NCBI RefSeq assembly: GCF_932294415.1 | Contig: NC_065537.1 | Coordinates: 8,846,349-8,910,348, forward strand | Direction: 5' to 3' | Length of the DNA: 64,000 bases | DNA from: Quercus robur | Taxonomy: Eukaryota; Streptophyta; Magnoliopsida; Fagales; Fagaceae | In this document: one piece after another, positions 34,001-46,952 of the stretch | Layout of the letters: each line of letters starts with the position of its first letter | Numbering within the stretch: position 1 is the first letter of the stretch | Translations under genes and position numbers: made by a program | Notes under the pieces: generated by a model | What the model was told of the DNA's origin: nothing | Database searches by the model: none | Seen by the model: only the letters and a program-made list of their open reading frames with translations

Positions 34001-34550
34001 ACAGAAAGTAAATAAAAATATAAGGAGAGAATATAAACATGTTATCCATTATTGACGTGTCTATAAAAAATAATTATAGATGATACACAACATAAAGAAA
34101 ATAAAAATATATAAAGAGAATATAAATATGGTATCCATTATTGACATGTCCCAAAGCATCAAGATAGTGTTCAACTTTCCAAAGAGTGATATATCTCTCT
34201 CTTTTCATCATCTTTTAAGATTTAATTGCAAACAATTTTAATTAATTGTCCAAGATTATTTGATGGGAGAAATTATTAGGTCCACGAAGGATTGCAAAAG
34301 TGTTCCTCTTGGTCATTCTAACCAATAAAACACCGTTTTTTATGTAAACATAACATCACCTAGTAGTTTTTTCATTTTTAATTCTTATGCTGATTAGGAA
34401 TCTGACTCACGCGTTCACATAAGTGGCTTTATTATATTGGTTGGGAAAACTATTTCAGCAGTTTTGCTAGTAGACCTAATAATTTTTCATTTGATGGACC
34501 CATAGCTTGTGAAAATGAGGCTTTCAACAAATATTACAATGTTCCCATAT
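31035..34550. other. Intergenic DNA without recognised genes
   Basis: It is AT-rich with homopolymer runs (31567-31580, 31927-31940, 33710-33724, 33969-33985). A GC-richer block at about 33150-33570 with GGGCC words looks like repeat-derived sequence, but I found no terminal repeats. An 89-bp imperfect tandem duplication is at 33993-34170 (GATACACAACA repeated). Short ORFs have no recognisable domain. Confidence 0.45.
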
Positions 34551-35504
34551 CTAAATGTGCATCCATTTTCAACCTCAAAAACCCACTGCTTGGGCCAGTT
34601 TCTAGGCTATTTTCTAGCCCAACATCTTAAGCCATGTCCTTCCCTTTTTCTGTCAATAATTCTTTTTTGTTCTCCTTATAAATGCCATTTATTTCCAAGC
34701 TATGTTTACGATTTGATTTCAACATAAATTGTTTGTGGTAGATATGGGGCCTTGATATTATATGTCAACTTTATTGGATTTTGCACCTCCCTAACTTTGT
34801 ATTTAAAAAAAAAAAAAAAATATCTGCCTTACCCTGAACAAGATAAATGAAAAAAAAAAGTAGAACACATAGTTGATAATTATTCAAAATAGCCAATGAG
34901 TCATAAAAGTTGCCAGTTTAACATATAAATTATTCCAAAAAGATGAAATGATTTTTCTAGTTACAAAGTCTACACATCAAAAAAATAGAAGAAAAAGAAG
35001 TCAACAATTTGATTTTAGTTTTGTATGATATAATACAATATTGAATAAAACATCAATGACAAAGCAACAGATAGATAAGCAACACATCAAAAGAAAACAA
35101 GTAGCCCCTGCCTGAGTAGATTTTCGAGATGTCATCTACAAGAGAGTTTTCAGATTTTCGTTCAACACCACTTCAATTCTCACCAAGGCCGCCTAATAAT
35201 TATGGCAATAGGCAAGCAGAGTAGAGCAGGACATTCTCAGAAGAAGTGACATGGTAGAACAGCCATCCGTTCAAACAAGGGTCTCCAAAAATAAGTTTCA
35301 ACTGTTGGAGAGTTTTTACTTTTGCAAGGCTTGTTCTTCTAGAATTAATTCTTCCAAATTGATCAGGAATGTCTTGAATAAAGCATGGAAGAGTAATTTT
35401 TTCTAATGATAAAATTTATGAATGGATTTAAGTTTTTTTAATATCTAGTTTTGAAATTATTAGGTGTAAGATATTATTTTAAATCTAGAACATCATAAGT
35501 GTTT

Positions 35505-37200
35505 GTTTTGGTCCTTACAACTTAAATTTATAATGGGTTTTTAAATTTATATGAAGTAATTTATATTAGAATTTTTTTAAAAAAAAATCATTAATTTTAA
35601 ATTCTCAAATCTATAAACAATTTTTATGGAATCGTGTATCTTGTTGCAATTAGGGTGGCAAAACAGTACGATGTGAATTTTGTTCCATGTTAATACAATT
35701 CTTCAAAACCTAACTTTTAACTTAATCATTAGAGTGGTTCTAAGACCACAAACTATTTCATAACTTCTTAACTTAATCATTAGAATGGTTCTAGGACCAC
35801 AAACTATTTCATAACTTCTTTGTTACAGTTTTGTCGTGATAGACTGTAAGTGGTTGCTTATCACCTACATATTAACCTAACATTTTTTTCTCCCTCACTT
35901 GTATTTGGCCACATCATAATTGTGACAAAAATTGGTTCTTAGAACTAAAATTTATTATGGGTTGTTAAATTTATATTAGAAATTGTTTTTAAAATCCTTT
36001 AATTTTAAATTCTTAAATCTAAAAACTACCTTATGAAATTATGCACTATGTTGCAAATAGGGTGGCAAAATAGGACAATGTGAATTTTGTTTCATGTTAA
36101 TAAAATTCTTCAAAGCCTAACTTTTGCCTTAATCATTGGAGTGTTGTAGAACCACAAATTATTTTACAACTTCTTTGTCACAATTTTGTCATGGCAGATT
36201 GTAAGTGGTTACTTATCATTTACATATTGACCTACTATTTTTTCTCTAACACTTAAGACTTTGTCACATCACAATTGTGGCAAAAATTAGTTCTTATAAC
36301 TGAAATTTATAATGTGTAGTTAAATTAATAAGAAGTAATTTATATTATAAATTGTCTTTTTAATTCTTTAGATTTAAATTCTCAAATCTAAAAACAGCCT
36401 TACGGGAATGTGTACAATGTTGCAAATAGGGTGGCAAAATAGGATGATGTGAATTTAATTTGTTCCATGTTAGTACAATTCTTCAAAACCTAACTTTTAC
36501 CTTAATCATTGAAGTGTTTTTAGGGTCACAAATTTTTCACAACTTCTTTTCAACAATTCTATCATTGTAGACTATAAGTGATCACTTATCATTTACATAT
36601 TGGCCTACTATTTTTTCTCCACTACTTATACTCTACCACATCACAGTTGTAGCAAGAATTGGTTCTTACAATTGAAATTTATAATGGGTTGTTAAATTTC
36701 TATGAAGTAATTTATATTAGATTTTTTTTGAAGTTCTTGAATTCTAAATTCTCAAATCTAAAAAACAACATTATGGAATTGTGTACCATATTGCAAATAT
36801 GGTGACAAAATAGGACAATATGAATTTTGTTTAATGTTAATACAATTCTTTAAAGCCCACCTATTGCCTTAGTCATTGAAATGGTTCTATGATCACAAAT
36901 TATTTCACAACTTCTTTATTACAACTCTGTCTTGACAGATTGTAAGTGATTACTTATCACTTACATGTTTACCTACCATTTTTTTCCCACCATTTATACT
37001 CTGTCACGTTATAATTGTAGAAAAAATTGGAATAATAATGGGTTGTTAAATTTATATGAAGCAATTTATATTAGAAATTGTTTTTTAAAATGATTTAATT
37101 TTAAATTTTCAAATCTAAAATCAACCTTTTGGAATTGTGTACCACATTGCAAATAGGGTGGCAAAATAGGACGTTATGAATTTTGTTTCACGTTAATACA
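35505..37200. repeat. Imperfect tandem array, about 360-370-bp unit, five units (copy 1)
   Basis: Units start near 35510, 35932, 36288, 36660 and 37029, each recognisable by GTTCTTA...TTTATAATGGGTTGTTAAA and later GGGTGGCAAAATAGGA. The first unit also contains a local 60-bp duplication (TTAATCATTAGA(G/A)TGGTTCTA twice, about 35720-35815). Corresponding sequence in copy 2 has only about three units. Confidence 0.8.
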
Positions 37201-38021
37201 AGGGGAAATTAAAGTAAACCCACTTGTGATTTAGCCCATTTACATTTTGTCTACTTGTGGTTCAAAACTTAACACTTTACCCACATGAAGTTACATCCAT
37301 TAGTCTTTTATTATCTACCTCTATTAAAAATAATGATAAATATGTATTATTCTCATATTTTATGTCTCTCTCCTCTCTAAACAAAATAATACATAAAACA
37401 ATAAGAGAAATAAGATCTAAAAACAAAATTTTAAAATTTGTAAAACTTTATTTGAAGAACACCCTTCTTCTGTTAGGAACATTCTTAAACCAATCAAGCC
37501 AAGTAAAATAAAAATTCAAAAAACGTACACAATCTACGACAAAAATAACCAAATATCACTCTTTTTCAGAGTTATTAGTGTTTTACAACTTTTTAAAAAA
37601 TATTCAATAACTTTTTTGAAACTCGAGTGTGTGTGAAACTCGATTTTGACATTTTGCCTCTGTTTTTCGTGCTGGGTACAGGATATACAAAATCCTGTTT
37701 TTCACTACCTTTCCCATGTGACCTGACAAAGGAAAGAAAGAAAAAAGAGGTTTCTAGTGGGTGATGATTAAGTGTGTTGAAATGGGTGGACACTTTTCAA
37801 CCCACATATACATGTGTCCTTCTGACACAACCCTTTCAGAAGAGGACCCCTACTACATGCATAAAGTCATGGAAGTACTGTACCTCTATGAATATGACGG
37901 ACACATCAAGCCAATGCTCAACGTTGTATGTGATACTCGAGTTTTCTTAAACTTGAGTTTCGTAAATTTCATACGTTGGTAAAACATTAAGGGGTTGTTT
38001 GGTTTAAAAAAAATGATCACT

Positions 38022-38105
38022 CATTACTCATCACCCAGTTTTCATCACTCATCATTCATCACTCATCACTCATCACTATCACTCAAAAATACCCCAATTT
38101 CTGAT
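38022..38105. repeat. Subterminal CATCACT repeats of the Harbinger element
   Basis: About eight overlapping TCACTCATCA-type words follow the left end. Matching ATGATGAGTGATG and TTGAGTGAT words occur inside the right end (about 48300-48510), as expected for subterminal protein-binding repeats. Confidence 0.65.
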
Positions 38106-38199
38106 CACGTTATTTGTGGCTTGTTTGGGTGAAATATCTGACTCAGTTTTGAAACTCCATCACTCACCTTTATGTCAACTCACTGGGTCCCACAAATAT

Positions 38200-40376
38200 C
38201 AATTAGAAATCTCTGTACAGAACGGTCATAAGCTTACCCGCGTTCTCTCTCTCTCTGTGTCTCTCTTCTCCACGCCCTTTCCACCCCAAAACGTCCCCAG
38301 CATCCAGAAACCCAAAATTATCAAAATGGAACTGTGCAAATGCCCAGAATAGCAAATCGGAGTGATGCTCTTCTTCCTCACCTCGAACCTGTCTGCGCAA
38401 AACCCCAGTTCCTCTCAGCATTCGGACCTGGCTTGAGGATCTCGTTGCCCCTCACTTCCCCGCCTCCACTGCGTTAGATCCTCCCTTAGCTCGAACTCTA
38501 GAAAACCCACTCGAAGGAATCCCAGACTCCCAACTCTGAACATAACCCCGTTCGGGAGGACGCCAGAAAGTGGGCCTTACACGATCAAAAATCGCAGAGC
38601 ATGTGGTAATCGAAATTTCTTTTTAAATTTGGGTCGCTTTTTATTTTTATTTCTATTATTTTTATTTTTATTTTTTATGATCTTGATTATAATTGTTATG
38701 ATTATGATAGTGTTTGTTATGTTTATGTAGTGGGTTTTTATTTATTTTTGCTAAGAGTGTTAACTATGAGTTTGCCTTATTTTCATAAATTTTTTTTTTA
38801 AATCTCACTTTATTTTTTGTTTTAATGAGAGTTTGCTGTATCCAACGTTGCTCATCTTCCTCACCTTCAACTTGTAAACTCATCGCGGCACTGTGGGTCT
38901 GCTGAAGAGAAACTCGTGAGCCCTCTGCTGGTACATGCACTAAATTTCTCTTCGTTCTCATGATTTTGCCTTTATATTTGATAAATATTTTACTGCAGAT
39001 CTTGTAAATTGGATTTGAACAATCAAATGCTGTGAATACTCTGCTTGGATTTGAACATTTTTATGTTAGGTTTTTTTTAATATGAAGATTGTAAGACCTC
39101 TGTCTTTTGAGACCTCTGTCTTTTGCTTATTACGATGGGTGATTTCCCTCTGTTTCGACTATAATCCATGGGTCTGTTGAGGTCAGAGAGTTTTGTTTGG
39201 GTAAAAGATGATGATTGTTAGTATATATATTTTAGACATATATCTGACATGCATTCTTTATCTCTTTGAACATTTGTTTTTAAAAAATTTTGAGAAACAA
39301 TTATCTCTTTGAACTGCAACATTCAATTTTATTGTTATATGAACTGTTTACTTACCCGAATCATGTACCTAATTGGAGTTGATTTGAAGCATTGGATGTG
39401 CAATAAAGGATTTGATTAATATTGTAACTTTATAGGCACCACTGTACCTCTTTATTTGAAGAAATGCCTTTAAATTTTCATATCTTATTAAGTGTAGCAC
39501 TCATCCTAAAACAGAGCAAAATAGAGTTTTAAGATGTGCTTGGACCTAGCTACAAGCTTTCAAAATTAAATGAACTATTTTTTATTTATTTATATACAAC
39601 AAATGAGATAGTCTAGTCTAGAGAGGGAACTTGAATATATAGCTGCAAACTCATTATTTCTTTCTTTTCATTGCTAATGCTAGGTTACACTTACACATGC
39701 CTCTTATACTCACACCACCATTCACCATACTCGATCTCCAATCCATCTCATTATCGAGGGAGGAGCAATTAGTGTGTCATTTGAGGCTGCGCTACACCTC
39801 ATTGTCCAACCTACCTAATTTGTCTTTAAAATTAATTTCACAGCTTTCATTAAGCACAAATACTAGAGATTTAGATTAGAACCTGATTTTCCTTTATCAA
39901 AAATAAACTCATCATGGTAAGAATGACATGACATGACATTTGCATCTAGTATTAAGGGAGAATAATCAGACAAATTTAGAGAATAATTTGTTAACTAATA
40001 TATAACAAACTGCAACTACTTCAACAACAGTTTGTTACAACTGAAATCTAACTTCAATGCTAAAGCCCGTGTGAGTGTGACAAAGCTAATCCCCACCTGT
40101 AGTAAACTTTTGATGGTTAACTTCTGGACTTTTCTAAACTGTTGCATTGTTTACTGAACTGCTGATGTGTTCTGCACTGTTACAATGCTGTGTTTTGTAA
40201 AAATAAAACTATAGCAGGAATACAATCTGCACTAGTGTCATTGACCAAAATAGGATATAAAATCTGCATTACTGTCATCTCTTACTGCATACATATTGAT
40301 GAAAACTTTTAGTACATGGTTGGCTATGTGTTGAATGACAGTGAATATGCCTTGTAGGGCTAGACGATTCACCACA
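38200..40376. other. Harbinger interior left of the GRF gene
   Basis: It starts with a GC-richer block (38215-38610) resembling a UTR or captured gene piece, with short untranslatable frames. A similar GC-richer block is at 47880-48200 near the other end. The rest is AT-rich and without a recognised coding region. Confidence 0.4.
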
Positions 40377-40959
40377 ATGTCGGAGGGAAGTGCCAGTAGC
40401 TATAACTCCAACTATAGGGGGCATGCGTGTGACATGAATCAGTGCGTGTTGCGGACATCTTTGCAGCTCCATAATTTCGGTAGATGGTTTTATGGCTGTA
40501 GACATTGGAAGCCTGTAAGTATCAGCTGCGCGCTTACTATCATTGTTGTTTCATGGTTAAATATCCAATGCTCCTCAGCGCATGTACTTACCAGCTTTGT
40601 TTAATATGCAGGGCAGTGACGAACATTGTAAGTCCTTTAAATGGTTGGATGGCATCCCATGTAGGCGTGGAGCTGAAACAGCACCGATTGTCATTGCGAA
40701 ATTTACTAGGCTTGAGGCCGAGGCAGCTATGGCAAAAAACAATGAGATGGAAGCCCGTGCAATGATAGCAGACCTACTCCACAGGGAAAGAGTAGCAAAG
40801 CGTAGTGCTGAAAAAGCAAAGGTTTCCCTTCATATGGCCAATGCGCGAGCACGTAAATATCAAGTTGCTCTACTTATGTCATGGTTGGCAATTGTGGTGT
40901 TCGTTATATTTTCACTTGGTAATAGGGATGTTGGATTACGGCAAATGTGTCTGCCATGA
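40377..40959 (+). CDS. GRF zinc-finger / transmembrane protein (At4g04775-like), inside the Harbinger element
   Basis: Two exons are predicted: 40377-40514 and 40612-40959, joined in phase 0 (CCT|GTAAGT donor, ATATGCAG acceptor), giving 161 aa. Exon 1 encodes MSEGSASSYNSNYRG, then C18 and C23, LRTSLQLHNFGRWFYGC. Exon 2 continues with DEHCKSFKWLDG. Together they form the CHCC-like zf-GRF signature (two Cys, N.GR.FYGC, C..F.W.D). A helical, charged segment with AMAKNNEMEARAMIADLLHRE follows. Then comes a single hydrophobic segment, YQVALLMSWLAIVVFVIFSL, near the C-terminus, the layout of plant 'uncharacterized protein At4g04775-like' proteins. It lies opposite the transposase genes. It could be a captured host gene or a standard passenger of this family. 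The biochemical role is not known to me; GRF fingers in other proteins bind nucleic acid. Confidence 0.7.
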
Positions 40960-42174
40960 CCTTTTTAATTTTTATTAGTTGTTTGGAAATGTATTGTACA
41001 TGTTGGGAGTGCCTTTTAGTGTAAGGTGTTCGACTTGGCAATTGTATGTGTCGAATGACAGAGTTATTGTATGATTCGTATACATATAATTGCTATTTTG
41101 TAATGGTAGACATTTTGGTAGCATCCTTATTTTTTGTCATTCCTATTGTTTATGATTCAGTTGTGTTGTTAGTATATTTAAGCATTGATATGAATAAAAA
41201 CAGGGCAAGCATAATAAAGTGCCAAAAGTTCAGTTGTGCTGTATCTGGTTGTACCAGGATCATAAGTGTACTATTAATAAAAACCTATGTGTTTATAAAA
41301 AAAAAAAAAAATCTACACTTTTTAACAAAATTAAAATTAAGAATATGTTCTTATCTCAAAAAAAGAAGAAAAGTGCACTCTATATATATGTTAGGTTTGT
41401 AATATGTTTCAAAAGAATAAATTACTTATTACAAACAAAATACTAGTATAAAAAAATTAGTCCTTTAAAGAAAAACTTTTTTGATAGCCTTTAAAGAAAA
41501 ACTTTTTTGATAAAGCCTTTAAAGAAAAACTTAGAGAAACTCCTCATATTGTCCCAATCATTCCACATTGGAGGCTAATTCCACATTGGAGGCTAATGCC
41601 ACTAGTTTGTATTGTGAATAGGCTTTGTTCTGAAATTCTTTTTGGCTGTGTTAGTGTTTTATGAATTTCCCTTTCTAACAAAAATAAATAAATAAATAAA
41701 AATATTACATGCCCTGTTTTGAGTTCCTATATATTTTAGAAGGTGATATAACATAATTATCCACCTATAACCATATTAGATACACAATAATTGGTCCTTC
41801 AAAAATCAAAATTGCAAAAAGGTATTACATATAAAATGCATTGCGAAAAGGTATTACATACAACCATATCGTTCTCCCACTTTCATTACCAATAGGTATT
41901 ACATACACTTACTTTAAAGACACCAAAAAGAATTACATCAGAAATGTCAATACATTATTGACATTAGCCATTACATGTAAGCATGTGTACAGTTAATCTT
42001 AATTACAACAAAAATGCATCATAATGTCCAAAATGGTGCATCACGTGTCATGCTAAGTGACTTCTAGTCACGGTACCTAGACTTATACAAAAGTCCTAAC
42101 AAAATGTCATGGGACTGGGTATTAGCTCTATACAAGTCCCAACAAAAAGGGTGAATCCTTAGACATGCCAACCA

Positions 42175-45100
42175 TTAACGTCGACGTCGCACGTACTCCT
42201 CCCACATACGGTTAGTTATATCATCCCTGAATTCACCCATTGCTCTCTTCGATGCAATAGACATCTCCGTCACATGTCTTCTTTCGACACTTGCACTTGA
42301 CTCAGGAGAGTTCCCATTGTTTTCGGTTTGCATATCATCCCTACCAAGGTTCTCCCACGTGTTAAACAGAACATCCCTTCGATTATTGATGCGTATGAAA
42401 TTATGTAACGCACAACACGCAGAAACAACTAAACGCTGACGATATTGCTTATACTTCGCCATGTTGCTTAAGATGGGAAAGCGAGCCTTCAAGACTCCAA
42501 AACACCTCTCAATCACCATACGCAATGAAGAATGTCTATAATTAAACAATTCTTTCCCCGATTTTGGTTGCCTAGTACTCCTCCTCCTGAATTCTTGAGC
42601 ATGATATCGGGTGGCCTTATGTGGTGGAAGGAATGATGCACCAATGGGATACCCCGAATCAACCAAGTAATAGGAACCTACAAGAATAGCATATCCAAAT
42701 CAGTAATAATAAGGGGATTAAATCAGTAAAATAATCTACGCAAAGCAACTATATTCTAAGCAAAGGAACTATATTCTTCAATATCTCATCCTTTCATCTT
42801 ACTATTGAAAGATTGGCTAAAATTTCATATTAATACAATACTGACAACACAGTGCAGCTACTGGGACTGGGACTGGGCTGACTGGTGTGGCAGCTACTAG
42901 CTGCTGCACTGTGTTGCAGCAGCTAGTGTGCTGCCCAAGCTGCTGCACTGTGTTACAGCAGCTAGTAGCTGCAACACAGTGCAGCAGCTTGGGCTGCTGC
43001 ACTGCAACACCAGTGCAGCTTGGGCTGCACTGGTGTGGCAGCTACTACCTGCTGCACACACCAGTGCAGCTGCACTTGTGTGTGCAGCAGGTAGTAGCTG
43101 CCACACCAGTGCAGCCCAAGCTGCACTGGTGTTGCAGTGCAGCAGCTTGGGCAGCAGGGCTGCACTGTGCTGCAGCAGCTGCAACACCAGTGCAGCTTGG
43201 GCTGCACTGGTGTGGCAGCTACTAGCTGCTGCACACACCAGTGCAGCTAGTAGCTGCTGCACTGTGTTGCAGCAGCCGAAGCTGCACCAGTGCAACTTTC
43301 ATACCATAAGACAAGTTCCTTTGTTGTTGAATTTTACCATCCGAAGCTGCATAAGCCAACTTTCATACCATAAGACAACTTTCATACCATAAGCCGAAGC
43401 TGCATCAAATTTTACCATCCAAATAAACAGTTGTTGAATTCACTTATAGCAAATTTATAATAAGACAAGTACATAGCACCAAAATTCAAAGTCAATCACA
43501 AAGCAGCAGATTTGGATTCTTTCACAAACATAGTGTGTGTTTTCTGTATTATGGAGTGTGTTTTCTGTATTATGGAGTTTTTCTACTCCCTTGCCCATGA
43601 GATAAGCTCTCACTTGAGACCACTTTGGAGGTATTACTTCATTTTTTGCAAGTTTAGTCAGTCGCATAATTTTTGGTGACAATTATTGAATAGTATGGCT
43701 TTCAACCATACTAGCTGCTGCACTGGTGTGGCTGCACTGGTGTGGCTGCACTGGTGTGGCAGCTACTAGCTGCTGCACTGTGTTGCAGCAGCTACTAGCT
43801 GCAACACAGTGCAGCAGCTAGTAGCTGCCACACCAATGCAGCCTAGCTGCTCATCCTTTAAACATTGCAGTTGAGGTGCAATTCAATCGTTCAAATATCC
43901 AAATTTCTCCTGTACTATCTTTTTTTTTTTTTTTTGATAGGTAGTAAGAGTTGTATTGATAAGAAAAGTACAATGTCACCTAAGTAACATATCTTTTTTG
44001 GTTAGCAATGCATAAAGTATCCTAAAGAAACTTGTGGTGATGCATGATTTTGTTCCCCTGATCCATCTTTGGACACCCATCAAAGCAGATCCAACAATGT
44101 GCATTTTGTCATGGGAAAGTTAGACATTCATAAGAAAGAGTAACGTACAAGAAGCCAGTGCAGCCCAAGCTGCAATGGGTTGCAGTTTGGGCTGCTGCAC
44201 TGTGTTGCAGCTTGGGCTGCTGTACTGTGTTGCAGCTGCTGCACACAGTGCTGCAGTGCCCTAGCTGCTGCAACACAGTGCAGCCTAGTGCACTGGCTGC
44301 TGCACTGTGTTGCAGCAGCTAGTGCACTAGCTGCCACACCAGTGCAGCAGCCCAATGCTCTAAATGTCAAAAACCCTAAACTGAGTTGATAAAGTTCTAC
44401 ATGAACCAGCCACAACCACAACCATTAGGATTTAAGTTAAAGACGCATACCTTCCGGTGGCCATGGGAAGCCATGCTTTGGGTCTTTAATAGCTTCTTCA
44501 AACACCCTGGAGTCGTTGGCGCTTCCCTCCCAACCACCATGGACATATGTAAACCGCATGTCATGGTCACATGCACACATGACGTTGGTTGTAACAGTGC
44601 TCTTGCGACTCCTATGAGTCTGGAGTCTTATCGCTGAAGGCCGAGAACTAACATGTGTTCCGTCAATAGCTCCTATGCTTCTCTACAGTGAATAGTGCCA
44701 ATTAGTTGAAATATTATATAGTAATGTGTACAACCATTTTGGAAGATATTATGAAATTATTTACCTCAAACCAAGGGTCATACTTATTGTTCCCCCGCAA
44801 ATGCTCTGGAAGGCCTACCACATTCGGATCCGGCTTGATTAAATGTTGGCCCCATGTGTGGATAGCTCGCAACACCCTACGGAACTTGCGATCCACAGTT
44901 TCAGTGGAATGCTGAAATCTGTCTGCCACAGGCCGCATCCGAGTATTATGCCCAACAGTGTACAAGAATATGGCCACTGCCTCCTGCACGTCAACACGCC
45001 CCTTCCCTTCCTTCAAGTACCCATAATGTTTCAGCTCCTCAACCAAGTGATAGAATAGATCTAGTGTCATGCGGAACATCTCATGGCAATTGGTAGGATT

Positions 45101-45427
45101 GCCATCTCTCACTTCAGCCATATAATCGCTTCCACTCAAAATGCTAGTACGTTGTGGGCGCTTGTCGTAATGCCGTTGGAAATATGCCACCATATCGCTA
45201 ATAAGTGGAAATACAAACCAAAACTCCTCCTCCTTGCTGTCATACTCCGAGTCTGTGTCTGCACCAGTGGTCATGTCATCGTCACAATCACTTATATCCA
45301 TGTCGTCATCACTCAAACTAGTGTCCATGTCATCACCACAACCACCACTGTCCATGTCATCATCGTCGGAGTTAAAATAAGCATCATCAAAATCATATTG
45401 CCAGAAAGGATCACTGGGGGAGACCAT
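42175..45427 (-). CDS. PIF/Harbinger DDE transposase, three exons, apparently intact
   Basis: The predicted exons are 44765-45427, 44451-44682 and 42175-42677 (minus strand), giving 465 aa with phases that join cleanly. ATG 45427 (MVSPSDPFWQYDFDD) follows a TATAG acceptor, so an upstream non-coding exon is likely. Residues 1-70 are acidic. Residues about 150-189 (AVAIFLYTVGHNTRMRPVAD, then HSTETVDRKFRRVL) are the helix-turn-helix typical of PIF transposases. The catalytic domain (DDE_Tnp_4) shows D228 in GAIDGTHV, D278 in GWEGSANDSRV and E355 in VIERCFGVLKARFP, so the full DDE triad is present. GSYYLVDSGYP spans the exon 2-3 junction. No stop interrupts the model. It acts with the neighbouring Myb-like protein on the element ends. 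The second intron is long (1,773 bp) and contains the palindromic islands. Confidence 0.85.
42838..43290. repeat. Palindromic GCTGCACTG-rich island with a perfect 68-bp inverted repeat
   Basis: The island is built from GCTGCACTG, CAGTGCAGC, CAGCAGCTAGTAGCTG and GTGTGGCAGC modules on both strands. Arms 42993-43060 and 43079-43146 are perfectly complementary over 68 bp with an 18-bp spacer, forming one long hairpin. It lies in the second intron of the transposase gene. ORFs read through it are repetitive Cys/Ala/Leu translations and not genes. Confidence 0.9.
43745..43842. repeat. Second palindrome of the same modules, 44-bp arms
   Basis: Arms 43745-43788 and 43799-43842 are complementary with one mismatch and a 10-bp loop. 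The modules are the same as in the island at 42838-43290. A third GCTGCACTGGTGTG tandem precedes it (about 43712-43760). Confidence 0.88.
44155..44350. repeat. Third palindromic GCTGCACTG island
   Basis: It is a dense mix of GCTGCACTGTGTTGCAGC and complementary words in both orientations, less regular than the other two. It is also within the second transposase intron. Confidence 0.8.
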
Positions 45428-45892
45428 TAACCTATACCCAAAAAAAACCAAAGCATTAGAACCAAAGATATTGAAATATATAAACGGACAAATTAATATA
45501 AAGTACCAAGAGAATTGCAATAATGTTAGTTGAACTCACCTTACAATGTAAGTAACATGAACTAGATAAGAAACATTAAAAAATATATATATAATACTAT
45601 AAAAAAACACCAAGTACATAACAAAGCCCACACATTAATTTAAGTAACACCATAATCACAAGCATAGTTCACAACACTTTAACATTACAATAAAGCTACA
45701 TTAAATAAAAGTGTTCAACTGATAGGAAATAGAAATAAAATCAAACGTCGAATATTGTCCAAGCACACACACATAAAGTCCTTAAATGATACTTAACAAC
45801 TAAACCAAGTGTTTTCTCAAAAAGAAAAAAACTAAACCAAGTGATTCACATAGAGTGTCACATAACAAAAGTTGCTTCAAAAGCAATCCCCA

Positions 45893-46952
45893 TTAGTTAT
45901 CCGGCGGCTGAGCGTAGCGCTCCATAAACCTCTTCCTCCTTTGCTCGGGCATGCCCATGAACAACACTCTTTTCTCCTTCTTTTGGAGAGCCTCGGCAAC
46001 ATTAAGGTAGGTGTCATCATCAAGATCAGTATACTGATTCAGCACTTCTAAAGCTCTCCCAAGTGAGCAAGGATCACCACAACTGGCAGATTGTGCAACA
46101 TGATCAGAGCTACCAAACGACTTTCCCTTTTTTTTGGAAAACCTTTCCCTTGCCAAGGCAGTGTACTCTTGTAGAGCCATGGTCATCTCACTAGCCCTAT
46201 CATTCTTCTTAGCAACCTTTTTCCCCTTGGTACTAGGCTCTTGCATGGGACGTTTGTCCGCTCGTTGGGTTTGCTCATCAACAGTGGGATCGTCTTGGGT
46301 TACGCCCTCCATGTTGGGATTGTAGCAATCATCATCATCCAACTGGGTACGATGTGCCTCACGTTCCTCATTGGCAAGTTCCTCTTCCAGGACACGCTCT
46401 TCATCACTATCTGGGGCTGGCGTGTTTGAGGAAATTTGAAGGGAACCAGTTGCAGTATTAGGGGCAAAAAGTTGCTTCAGCTTCTCATAATCAGGACACC
46501 CTTTCTTCCGTAATGCAGCTGCCTTATTATCCCCCTGAAATGACAATATATACATAAAAATCATGCTAATATGAAATAGAAAATTACAAACAAATATACA
46601 AAGAATTAGGATAGTAAATATGACATACCGCAATCACGTTAGCCCACACCTCATCAGAAGCCGTCACCGTTTGGGTTGTCTCATCCCACCCCAACCCGGT
46701 ATGCCTCAAAAGCTGGCCCCACTTTCTTTGCTTTTGCCTAAGCCTATTATGCTTGTCTTTCACTTGCTTAGGGGTGAAACCCTTCCCAGTATGCTCATTT
46801 AGGGTTTTCGTAATTGATAACCAAACTTTGGCCTTAAAGACACCATGTTCCATGTTCCCCTTTTGTTGTTCATCGACCATGAGGTCAATGAAAAGATGTT
46901 CAATGTTTTCAGGCCACTTTTTCTCCTCAACATCCTGTGTTTCTTGTGCCAT
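45893..46952 (-). CDS. Myb/SANT-like protein of the Harbinger element (ORF1), two exons
   Basis: The exons are 46629-46952 and 45893-46534 (minus strand; donor GCG|GTATGTC, acceptor ATTTCAG), joined in phase 0 to 321 aa. Residues about 9-130 form a Myb_DNA-bind_3-like trihelix domain with KKWPENIEHLFIDLMVDEQQ, FTPKQVKDKHNRLR, WDETTQTV and, across the junction, KGCPDYEKLKQLFA. The middle is acidic (EERVLEEELANEERE, DDDDCYN) and the C-terminal third is basic and helical. PIF/Harbinger elements characteristically encode such a protein, which brings the transposase to the nucleus and the element ends. It sits about 470 bp upstream of the transposase start, same strand. No stops or frameshifts are seen. 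Confidence 0.85.

Noticed and set aside
38022..38105. Short regularly repeated TCACTCATCA words resembling a CRISPR-like or satellite array
   Set aside because: The genome is eukaryotic, spacers are absent, and the words are subterminal repeats of the Harbinger element present at both ends.
42817..43392. Several overlapping Cys/Ala/Leu-rich ORFs on both strands
   Set aside because: They are translations of palindromic GCTGCACTG modules; open frames on both strands are a by-product of the repeat.
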